Positions 54,672-64,000 of a stretch of 64,000 nucleotides of DNA are shown in pieces. The DNA comes from Ctena decussata. Taxonomy: Eukaryota > Mollusca > Bivalvia > Lucinida > Lucinidae. The stretch spans positions 20,422,102 through 20,486,101 of the forward strand of contig OZ022501.1 in the NCBI GenBank assembly GCA_963989385.1. The letters are read 5' to 3'. Position numbers and translations under genes: made by a program. The notes under the pieces are model-generated. The model saw only the letters and a list, made by a program, of their open reading frames with translations, did no database searches and was not told the DNA's origin. Within the stretch, counting starts at the first letter, position 1. Every line of letters begins with the position of its first letter.

Positions 54672-54891
54672 GGGCCATATTCATAAAACGACAAGTGGTT
54701 GCTATGCTGTTGCTAAGGCAGAGTTTCTATGAAGGAGAGTCTCTACAACTATGAAAATTGCTTTGGAGGAACAGTCTTTTTCAGACTGTTCCTCCACAAC
54801 AAATTTCATAATTGCAGGGAATCTCCAACATTGAAATTTAGCCTTAGCAACAGCATAGCAACGACTTAAGTGGTTTTATAAATTCGACCCC
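54672..54891. repeat. Palindromic foldback element, family A, copy 5 (decayed)
   Basis: GGGGCCATATTCATAAAACG at the left, CCTTAGCAACAGCATAGCAA near the right. More mismatches than the other copies. Confidence 0.7.
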
Positions 54892-55043
54892 AGGAAATGA
54901 TACAATCAAATTCCACAGCCTACAAGGGAAATAGTAACACAAAGTAACACCATTAGTTGTAAGACACAACAAGCCGATAGCAATATTAACAGTTCTTTCC
55001 CAAGTAGGTGGTCACAAAGCTAGCATTAATAAAACATAAAATA

Positions 55044-56180
55044 CAGTGAACTCTCGATATCTCAAAGTCGAAGTTTATCCAAAGCTACTGTTATCTCAAA
55101 GACTTTTTTGGTTCCAGAAAAATTTTGTTTGAGATACCAGTAGTTTGAGATAACAGGTGTTGAAATTTAAGGGAAAATAGGCAATGTGTCCAAACTAAGA
55201 GGAGAGATCATTAAATAATGGCAACTGACATTTATCTCATTAGCTATGTGACAGAGCAGTATTTGGGATATATATAATAGTTAAAAGTCAAGCATATGAC
55301 ATATGATTAAGTTCTTAAGTTCTGTTTAGGCATATCGTTGCCATGGCAACGATGTCCTACACTTGTAAGGGTTTAGTCTCTAAATTTTTGCGAATTTCCA
55401 TCCATTTATGCTGCTGACAAGCAACAAAACATGGATAAATGTTCGTTATGATGTGATGACTCAATGCAAGTCTCAGATACTAAAAGAAATGTATAGTTAT
55501 TATGACTTGCTCTGGCAGAAGCACAAACAGTGACAGGCTTTTGATCGAACAAAATGTGACGTTTCTCGCTGATTTAAACCTGAGGGACCAGAATTGTGAC
55601 CTCATTGCACTTTAACAAGCAGCGTATTGTGAGAATTGTTTAGCAGACGAACCAAAATAGTCCTGTACTTGACAACCAACCAATGAACTTATGCATAATA
55701 CTGAACATTAAGGAATAAGATGTCAAATGACCTAAAATCATTTTTAAACCCTGTTTCCGCTTTAATTCATATCAGATTTCATAATATTTTCATAAACAAT
55801 CATTAAAAGTGGCTTTGTCAAACCAAAACCTAAGTTAATCGAAAATTGCCAAATTTTTCAACTTCTCTGTAAATACCCCACATAATAAACATAATACAAA
55901 CACCTTTTTACCAAGATAACGACGAAAAACGTCACACGCCGTATTCACACACCGTACCCAGCATGAGCGTGACGTCATATGTTGCTATAGTAACACGTTA
56001 AAATATCAATTTCAAACATGACTTTGGAAGTAAAAAAGACACTCTTTGGTGTTACATGAAGGATACTTATTTATGTATAAAAAAAGGTGTAGCCATTATT
56101 TAATGATCACCCCTCGTATATTCTTCGATGTAAGAGGGTACGTTGAGATATCAGTGTTTGAGATATCGAGAGTTGAGAGC
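55044..56180. mobile_element. TIR element, family I, interrupted long copy
   Basis: The left end CAGTGAACTCTCGATATCTC follows TA. The right end is GAGATATCGAGAGTTGA. It shares AATAGGCAATGTGTCCAAAC and TATTCTT.GAT with the short copy at 63062. Between those blocks lies a ~0.9 kb insert. Confidence 0.6.
55206..56108. mobile_element. Insert with 17 bp perfect inverted ends
   Basis: GATCATTAAATAATGGC at 55206-55222 is exactly inverted at 56092-56108. The ends sit where the short copy at 63062 is continuous. The interior has no long frame; it contains TGACGTCATATG near 55970. Confidence 0.5.
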
Positions 56181-56782
56181 ACATAGAAACACCCGTTTTT
56201 ACCAAATTTCTATTTGTCATATGTATAAAACACACATCTGAACGAGTTTTAACTAACAGACAAAACAAGTCAGATTTTTCAAAGACTATAAATATAGCAG
56301 TCACAACAAACAATAACATAGGTAAGCCGCAGTGGAAGAACCGCCTTGGAATGGACATTAATAACTTACTGGGAAGTCATTTGCTATACATTTGTCTTTC
56401 ATCGGGCCTTTTCTTAAATCACGAAAGAAAAACTATCCTGAAGTTTTTTTTTGCAAAACATACACATACACGTACTCTGTCATATAACACTGTTCCAAAA
56501 TAAAGAGCACGGGTGTAAGAAACAAAGGTACGTTTTCATGTTTCATTATTATTAATGGCGCGGCTAATAGAGACCATTTACTGGTTAAAACTGGATCCCA
56601 TTATTTAAATTCAATGCTTTCTTTCATATTTTCCCACTGAATCATAAACAGCAGCGTGAGATTTGATACTGAAAATTGCCTCCGTGACATAACTTAAAGG
56701 TCAGAAGGAAGGCAAGCAACACACTATTTTCAAGTATACACAAAATACATGATCGACATTTTAATTCAAATTCACAAAAATT
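56181..56782. other. Intergenic, nothing recognised
   Basis: AT-rich, no frame or repeat that I can support. Confidence 0.4.
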
Positions 56783-57018
56783 GAGCCGCGACACAGGTAA
56801 ACCAACAATGTGGTTGTGCGCCCAGCGCATACTCAGATCAGCCTGGGCATCCGCCCAGTTTGACCAGACTCTTCATTGAGTGCTCGAAGGGTAGTTAAGG
56901 GTTTAAGCTACCCTCATGTGGACAGCGAAGACTCTGATCAGACTGGGCGGATGCCCAGGCTGATCTGAGTCTGCGCTGGACGCACTACCACTTTGTCGGT
57001 TTTCTCGTGTCGAGGCTC
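56783..57018. repeat. Palindromic foldback element, family B, copy 4
   Basis: GAGCCGCGACACAGGTAAAC at the left and GGTTTTCTCGTGTCGAGGCT at the right. Mirrored CTCAGATCAGCCTGGGCATC arms. Confidence 0.85.
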
Positions 57019-57213
57019 AAATCATTTTGATATTGTATCTTTTATCATCTTAAAAATACATGTTTTTGAAGATTGTAACCTCACGTAACGTCATTTTTAC
57101 GTCAAGCCTGCATCGGATCTATGTTTATTGTGCCAACTGCTTTGTTGGCTTGGTTGACATAGCAACCAAAAGCCTGAGTATGACAAAATGCCAAAAAGTA
57201 ACTCCTCGGTTAC

Positions 57214-57898
57214 CATAAGCACAGTATCCGAACTGACTGTACCATCTCTTCCGGTTTTCATATCGTTGAATCGAGGGTACAGAGTTCGCTTATAACCAGT
57301 AGTCGGAAATCATTATGTTTTGAGATTTTATCCGGAATCTGCTGCGTCATTTATAGTTTTTCAGCTTTGAAGATGTAAAGAGGTAAGTTTGATATAATTT
57401 GCTCTTCGGTCTTTTACTTTATTACCCTGTACAATGAAAACCTCATGGCCGTCACAGAAATTTTGTTCCGAACAGCTTAATTTAACACGAGTTTGTGTCG
57501 TGCAAAACCTAGCTATCATCCTATTATCAAAACTAACAAACTGTAGATTGATAACGCCTTCCGTTTATTTTAAAGATTTTTTATAAAACATGTAAGAAAA
57601 GGCTGAAAATGGAATTAGAATCATGCCAGGGGCCACTTGAATATTGTACCGTTTACTACCCACCCATACACGACATTGCACAGAACAATAAGGTAAAAGA
57701 CCGAAGAGCCAATTATATTAAACTTACCTCTTTACATTTTCGAAGCTAGATAACTATAAATACCGCAGCACATGCCGGTTAAAATCCCAAAACATAATGA
57801 TTTCCGACTACTGGTTATAAGCGAATGTTTGTACTCTCGATTCGAAGCTATGTAAACCGAGAGAGCTGGTACAGAGAGTTCGGACATTGTGATAAGGC
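57214..57898. repeat. Inverted duplication, ~224 bp arms, 236 bp spacer
   Basis: The left arm (57214-57437, plus) and right arm (57898-57674, minus) agree at roughly 85% by eye, with a perfect block around AACCAGTAGTCGGAAATCAT. Both arms carry AGAGGTAAGTTT, a good splice donor, pointing inward. The right arm keeps a 51-codon frame from ATG at 57887 to TAA at 57732 (MSELSVPALSVYIASNREYK...). The left arm has lost one base and is frameshifted. The spacer is unrelated sequence. Confidence 0.7.
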
Positions 57899-58194
57899 TG
57901 GGATAGCTGAAACGTTGTATAACTGTTCTTAGCATCGGTCTGTACAATTCCGTTTTTTCCCCATTCTTTTAACTAGTTTCGTTGTTATGGCAACTTTATT
58001 TTTGCCATTGACTCTCCATAGGAAAAACTAGAGGTGACAGTAAGCATGGCTTACTAAATACCCCCCGCATTTAGCACTTAGTTTGCTTTTGTCATCCAAC
58101 TTTTTCATATACACAACATTCAAGTTATATGTTGGAAAAATGCAGATACAGCTCATCCTTAAGTTCTAGCAGGCAAAACTGACAATATTCATGT
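57899..58194. other. Intergenic, nothing recognised
   Basis: AT-rich, no clear feature. Confidence 0.35.
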
Positions 58195-58945
58195 ATACTC
58201 TTTTCTTATGCTGGCTCCCTGGACCAAATCTCAAAGAAATCAGAGCAAGACTGACAAAAAATATATACAAATTTAGAGCAAAACAAGATCTGAAAAGGGA
58301 CATAGCTCAGAAAAAATGCTGAAGTTTCAAACTCATAACTCAATACACATCTATAGACCAGTGTATGTTCACACAATTTGAAAAAATAACAGAGACACTG
58401 TTTAGGAGAAAACGCAGCAACAAACTCTGTTTTCAGAAACCACAAACGGGCATAACAAAGCTGGAAAACCCTTCTGTAAAAAGGCTGAAAATATTTGTCG
58501 TCTGTTTTCTTCTCCTGTATCAATGCACCAAATAGGGATAAAATCGAAGCAACATGACATAAAATTATATATAAACAGAGCATAAAATATCAAAAAGGGG
58601 CATAACTCAGGCAAAAATGGTTGGTAATTAAAATCATAACCTAAATGCATATCTTCATATCAGTATGTGTTTACATACTTAATTTCAAGAAAATCTGTCG
58701 AACAGATTAAGAGGAGTAGCGCTAACAAACTTTTATTACAAATATTACAAAGGGGAATAACTCAGCAGGCAAACACTTCCCGGAAAAAATGGAAAACACG
58801 TGTCAACTATTTTCTGATGATGCATCTATGAACCAAATTTGAATAAAATCAAAGCAAAAACGCCTAAAAACTCCCCAAAATTAGAATTAAAAATATCAAA
58901 AAGGGGCATAACTCATGCAAGAGGGGTCAAATTTCAAAATAGAAA
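58195..58945. repeat. Decayed ~310 bp repeats
   Basis: GACCAAATCTCAAAGAAATC (~58211), CACCAAATAGGGATAAAATC (~58523) and AACCAAATTTGAATAAAATC (~58832) mark three units. Each has an AAAGGGGCATAACTCA block, as in the Helitron core at 3.1-4.7 kb. Confidence 0.6.
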
Positions 58946-59432
58946 CCTTAAAGTCTCCCTAGTCCTATCGGCGATAAAAACGTCTGAACACAAATCGTTG
59001 TGAAAAGCGTTTCAACCTACACGTTTGATAATAAAATGTGGCTTGCTATGTATATATTGAGTCATACACCTACAAAAAGTAGAGGGAATAAGTTTTTGAA
59101 AACAACAAATCGTTCTACAAAATACAACTTTCCTTTTCTGGTTTTCCGTCTAGTAATGTTACATAGCTACAGGTGGCATAGTGACTGGGTCGCCATTCGT
59201 GTACACTGTATTTTTACCATTTTACTTACGTTTACGAGATCGAAAGTAGGTCATATTAGTTGCCAACTAAAATGACCCAAATCAATTTACAAAACCTTTT
59301 TATATGAAACTCAAGGACATTTTTTAATTAAAGCATGCTTATCACTGTCGTTTACTTACACGAAACTGTTGTGAGAAGCTTGCAGCGATTCTTCATGATA
59401 AAATATTTCATCACTGATAGAGCAATTGGGCC
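58946..59432 (-). mobile_element. MITE family V, copy 2
   Basis: The reverse complement matches 32139-32618 along its length, including GATAGGACTA.GGAGACTTTA, TATATTGAGTCATA, the palindrome around GTTGCCAACTAA and GCTCTATCAG. Confidence 0.7.
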
Positions 59433-60699
59433 TTTAATGCACATCTTCATACCAATATGTGTTCACATACTTAATTTCAAGAAAATCCGTCAGACAATCG
59501 ACAACAGTATCAGCTCGGTCGACAGCCAATAACAATAGTCCCATTTACCGTTATTGGTAATGTTTACGATCGTATTCTCGGTTGAAAGCCACTTTGTAAA
59601 GTACAGACTCGGTCGAAAGCACAGGTAGCCATATTGGTATTACCGTTGTTCTCAGGAGAAACAACTTAACGAATCCGTTGGCTGCATACTCTTAGCATCG
59701 AGTCCGCCTTTCCATTCCCTCTCAAGTTCAAAGAGTAGAGTTTTGTGTGTCATTCAGCCACCTTTGCACCAGAAAAAAATTGTTTCACCACTTCAAAATA
59801 AATGTGACGCCACAAATATTTTTCTTATAAAGGAGCATGCTGCGATTACGTGAACGAAATATATCAGTTTAAGTTTTATGCATATATTGACGCTTTGTTA
59901 AAAAAGCTAAGCTTACACATTAAATGACACGGATGCATGGTTGTACAACAATGACATGCTATAAAGCTAACCGACATTTTAACAAAAAGATTAGGCATTC
60001 ATTTTTGTCATAAAAAGCATTTTAAGCTCTTTAAGATTTTAATTTTTAAAAAAGACTTAAGACTTAAATATCTCACTCCTGCAATGACCTCAAACGAATA
60101 TTGTTTCTCCTAAACTTTAAATATCCTTGCAAAAAAAAAAATCACCACATTCTCCTAAAAATTATCTCCATTTTAGGGCTACGTTTTCCAGGAAAGCAAA
60201 GTGAAAGTTATAAAAATTGTTTCCCTTTGAAAAAATGACGGAAAACATGGAGGTGTCCCAATACACCCTCAGCTACTCAAGCTTTTTTTTTCTTTTTTGA
60301 TACCCCTATATCAATATGACATAGGCCTGTCAGTATAACAGAATAAAGCCATACATAAACCTCTAATTTCTAATGAAGCTAATAGAGCGTCATCTTATAC
60401 TATAACGGTATGCTTTACAAATAAAAATAAAAGCACCGCAGGCACTGCATGATACCCCGCCACTGCTGGGCGTCGTAAATTATTTTTTGACAAATAAAAT
60501 AGCTAAATAGCCTCATACTTGGGATAGACAGAGATATGGTGTCCTTACTGTAAATAGATATTAATATAAACCACTCATACATGAGCAGCCTTGTGAGATT
60601 TCTAACAATGTGGGGCATTCTGACAAGTGTAGATTTAGATCAGGCTGTAAAGCGTTTCTTTGAGCTGAGAGACTCTGTTTCTTATTCTATGGTGTTAAA
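59433..60699. other. Intergenic, no gene seen
   Basis: AT-rich. ATACCCCGCCACTGCTGGGC at ~60451 resembles the hairpin terminus at 61840-61875. Nothing else recognised. Confidence 0.4.
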
Positions 60700-61875
60700 C
60701 ATATCTGTGAACTTTCATTCAGATATTCCATATAGTATAGAAACTACAGGCCGAACCACCTTTCAGGTCTATCAAAGGTGGATAACTCGTGAACTGGAAA
60801 GGTAAGAGTGACAGTCCTTCGTCACAATATGTAACCTTTGGTCAGTGAAGTTTCATTCAGATATTCCATATCGAAAAGAAATTACAGGTGATAACTCATT
60901 TTTCAGATCCATCAAGGGCAGATAACTCAAGAACTGGAAAGGTAAGTGTGACGGTCCTTAGCCACAATATGTAACCTTTGATGGTAAACATATCTGTGAA
61001 GTTTTGTTCAGAGATTCCATATAGTAAGGGAATGACAGGTCAAAAACAATTTTTCAGATCAATCATGGGTGGATAACTCGCGAACTGGAAAGGTAAGAGT
61101 GACGGTTCTTAGTCACGTGTAACCTTTGATGTTAAACATATCTGTGAAGCTTCATTCAGATATTCCATATATATAGTGAAGGAGATACAGGTCAAAAACC
61201 ATTTTTCAGACCTATTAAGTGCAAATAACTCAAGAACTGGAATGGTAAGAGTGATGTTCCTTAGTCACAATATGTAACCTTTGATGGGAAACATTCCTGT
61301 GAAGTTTCATTCAGATATTCCATATAGTAAAGGATCATCAGGTCAAAACCATTTTTTTATCATCAAGGGCAGATAACTCATAGACTGGGAAGGTCAGAGT
61401 GGCGGTTCTTAGTCACAATGTGTAACCTTAGATGTTCAACATATCTGTGAAGTTTCGTTCAGATATTCCCTATAGTAAAGGAACTACAGGTTAAAACCAT
61501 TTTTCAGACCTATCAAGGGCGGATAACTCACAAACTAGGAAGGTAAGAGTGACGGTCCTTAATCACAATATGTAACCTTAGATGTTCAACATATCTGTGA
61601 AGTTTCATTCAGATATCGTATATAGTAAAGGAATGACAGGCCAGAAACCATTTTTCCAATATGAAAAAGGGCAGTAACTATGTTAAAAATGGACGGATTT
61701 TGCCCATTATCAATCCCAACCCACTCATCCCCGATAACAATATGTATGCAAAATTTGAACAAATACCGTGAACAAATACTCAAGTTATCGATCGGAAATG
61801 GTGAGCACGGACGGGCGGACGGACGGACAAAGGTATATCATAATACCTCGCCACTAAAGTGTGGCGGGGTATAAA
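60700..61875 (-). repeat. ~149 bp tandem array with Helitron-type hairpin end
   Basis: The landmark CAGATATTCCATAT recurs near 60720, 60859, 61009, 61158, 61312, 61461 and 61610, with 139-154 bp spacing. The right end, read on the minus strand, is TTATACCCCGCCACACTTTA, then GTGGCGAGGTATT and TTTGTCCGTCCGTCCG. This parallels the TTATGCCCCC..CTTGTCCGTCCGT end of the element at 3054-4765. The opposite end is not resolved. Confidence 0.65.
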
Positions 61876-62155
61876 CAGTGAAAAACTTCTCTGACAAATA
61901 ATTTCTTCGCAAGTCATCTATATGTTCAGTTGTGTTTATATCAGCTCCACCTTTTCATACGGTAACATTTTCGGTTTTCGTAGGCAGGTTTCCATATACT
62001 GGTAGGAAAAGCTGTATACTCTTTAAGTAGTGGTTTTATACTTCCGTTTCCTTCCCTCTGTAAATCTTGGCCTCCTTGAAAGGAGAAGCCTGTTTCCATG
62101 CGTATAAAATCTTATTAAGTTAAAATTCGTTTCGTTATTTAAGAAATAGATCAGC

Positions 62156-62301
62156 TCTAGCAGTGAATTGTTGAGTAATAAATCAAAGTTTGCAGGGCAG
62201 TTGTAAAGTAGATCATATCACGAGCGCGGAGCGTGGGGGATATATCTTCTTACAACAGACCGGGAAACAGTGAATTATTACTCAACAATTCAATGCTAGA
62301 A
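62156..62301. repeat. Inverted repeat, ~24 bp arms
   Basis: CTAGCAGTGAATTGTTGAGT at the left and ACTCAACAATTCAATGCTAG at the right, spacer ~97 bp. Confidence 0.65.
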
Positions 62302-63059
62302 CTAAACTACAATGTACTCGTATTTCGATTCTTACACTCAGACACACTGAAGAAGTATTCTTTTTATTCAAATTCTCCCAACTTTCCCGCCGGGGCGTTC
62401 ATGCTCCTGCTAATTTTTTTTTTAAAGTTTTATTTTATTATTTCCATTTCCCGTTACTGAGAAAGTTCTCAAAGACCTTGGCAATCTTTGAGGAGGGTTA
62501 CACAGTGGATGTATATAAACCATTACATTATTACAGATTACTGTACAAGTACAACTTTCGCCCTTATTCCTTTCTCACTTTAACAAAAAAAAAATTCTTC
62601 CTTTATAGGGAAAAGAAAATAAAAAAAAAGAGGGGAAGGAGGAAGTTTCTGTATATCCCTTGTTTCTGACCTGGCACTGAAAAAAGAACTTATTTCCATG
62701 TTTTAAAGTTTTGGGGTTGTTTTCAGTATTTGAAATTTTTATGAGTATTGTTCTTATTAAATTCTTTCCTGCTAATATTCTTATCTGCATCTAAGTTAAA
62801 TGTACGTTTTTATGGCAATCTGAGAAAGAAAAAGAGACGCCTCAAAACGTCACAAAATTACGTTAGTAATTGCCAGTGACGTCCGCAATTAGACTCAGGC
62901 GTTTTGAAACAGTGAGTTGCTGCAAAATGAAACACGGAAAGTTTCCATTGCTTCTGTAGGTGCACTGTGTTAGAATTACAGATACATTTAAAATTTGAAC
63001 TTTTACTGTATGTCATCATAAGAATCACCATTACCATTGTTATAAAAACGTATCGCACG
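62302..63059. other. Intergenic, nothing recognised
   Basis: AT-rich with A9/A10 runs at ~62584 and ~62621. No gene. Confidence 0.4.
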
Positions 63060-63061
63060 TA

Positions 63062-63276
63062 CAGTCAACTCTCGATATCTCAAAGACGAAGTTCATCCCA
63101 AACTACTGATATTTCAAAGTAAATTTTCTGGTCCCAGAAAATTTACTTTGAGATACCAGTAGTTTAAGATAATACGTGTTGAATGAAAGGAAAAATAGGC
63201 AATGTGTCCAAACTATATTCTTTGATATCAGTGCATTAGTTGAGATATCAGTGCTCGAGATATCGAGAGTTGACTG
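63062..63276. mobile_element. 215 bp TIR element, family I, TA-flanked
   Basis: CAGTCAACTCTCGATATCTC at the left is perfectly inverted at the right (GAGATATCGAGAGTTGACTG). TA stands on both sides (63060-63061, 63277-63278), the target duplication of Tc1/mariner/pogo transposons. An inner hairpin GTAAATTTTCTGG/CCAGAAAATTTAC is present. No transposase, so non-autonomous. Confidence 0.8.
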
Positions 63277-63648
63277 TATATACATAGACTTTAAATCCAC
63301 TTTCAGAATTTTCACTATTATATAGGCATTGGATTTGTGTTTTAGATAAAGACAGTTTATATCTTGAGGCATACAGATTATGCATAAGTCTCCTTGTATG
63401 ATATTCCAACTTTGATAACTGCTCATTCTCATAATTCCGTTGTTTGTGCATTTTCCCGAGTTTTCCACAGGGCTGCAAAGTTAACATGATGCACAGTCGT
63501 TATCTCTTTACTTATGTCAATTGGATTGTGTTGATTCTGATAATGCTTCACATTTTAATATGAAATGGCATTCATTCACCTTCTTACATAGTAAGCAAAC
63601 AGGATTTATTCTTATTGAATTCATTGTCTGTTGTACTGCAACACATAT

Positions 63649-63883
63649 GAGCCGCGACACGACAAAACCAACAAAATGGTAATGCGCCCAGCGCAGACTC
63701 AGAACAGCCTGGACATCCACCCAGTCTGATCAGTCTTCGCTGTCCGCATGGAGGTAGCTTAGACCCTTAGCTACCTTTTAAGCGCTTAGCGAAGAGTCTG
63801 ATCAGACTGGATGGTTGCCCAGGCTGATCTGAGTCTGTGCTGGGCGCAAAACCACTTAGTTGGTTTTCTCGTGTCGCCGGCTC
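63649..63883. repeat. Palindromic foldback element, family B, copy 5
   Basis: GAGCCGCGACACGACAAAAC at the left and GGTTTTCTCGTGTCGCCGGC at the right. The arms mirror each other, with CTTAGACCCTTAGCTACC near the centre. Confidence 0.85.
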
Positions 63884-64000
63884 ATATGCTCCACAGAGAA
63901 ACTCCAGTTTTGATTGGTTAATGGTTGATGACTGGTCTGTAATGGGCATTCCTGATATATTCAATGAGGCTGGGAAACAGAGCACCGGAAACAACTGATA

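Noticed and set aside
58206..58583. 125-codon minus-strand open frame
   Set aside because: It lies wholly within decayed ~310 bp repeats. The similar peptide in another frame at 58402-58650 reflects the repeat.

Overview
The window looks like nuclear DNA of an invertebrate animal, most likely a bivalve mollusc. The evidence is GT-AG introns with the standard code, low gene density, two animal-type multi-exon genes, non-LTR retrotransposons, tRNA-derived SINEs, and many short palindromic elements and ~150-450 bp tandem repeats of a kind I associate with bivalve genomes. The species is not identified. There is nothing prokaryotic, and no rRNA or CRISPR array.

Two protein genes can be spliced by eye. 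(1) On the minus strand, ATG at 14291, a secreted von Willebrand factor A (vWA) plus EGF-like protein: exons 14291-13776, 12036-11781 and 391-218, all with matching intron phases, running off the left edge. (2) On the plus strand, 24668-38130, an eight-exon, 402-residue SLC17-family (major facilitator superfamily) anion transporter, complete from ATG to TAG. About 9.5 kb of repeat-rich intergenic DNA separates the two; I find no gene in 38.2-64 kb.

Most of the rest is mobile DNA. 0.9-7.0 kb: a ~180 bp tandem array invaded by a Helitron-like element, a SINE and a LINE. 8.0-10.05 kb: a second, almost identical LINE copy with an intact reverse-transcriptase frame. 18.5-22.8 kb: a 4.2 kb structure with ~195 bp inverted arms enclosing a ~456 bp tandem array. 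30.0-31.9 and 32.9-34.8 kb: two related ~160 bp arrays in the transporter introns on either side of its exon 6. 34.9-36.25 kb: an unexplained CpG-rich block in the same intron. 36.5-48.6 kb: a dense cluster of foldback (palindromic) elements from several families, with SINEs, one inserted in another. 48.7-64 kb: TIR elements, a decayed LINE, a 57.2-57.9 kb inverted duplication and more arrays.

The two genes show no sign of a shared pathway. The most unusual aspects are the number of near-perfect palindromes inside and downstream of the transporter gene, the clean empty-site evidence for a Helitron-like insertion, and the SINE and LINE that share a 3' tail.
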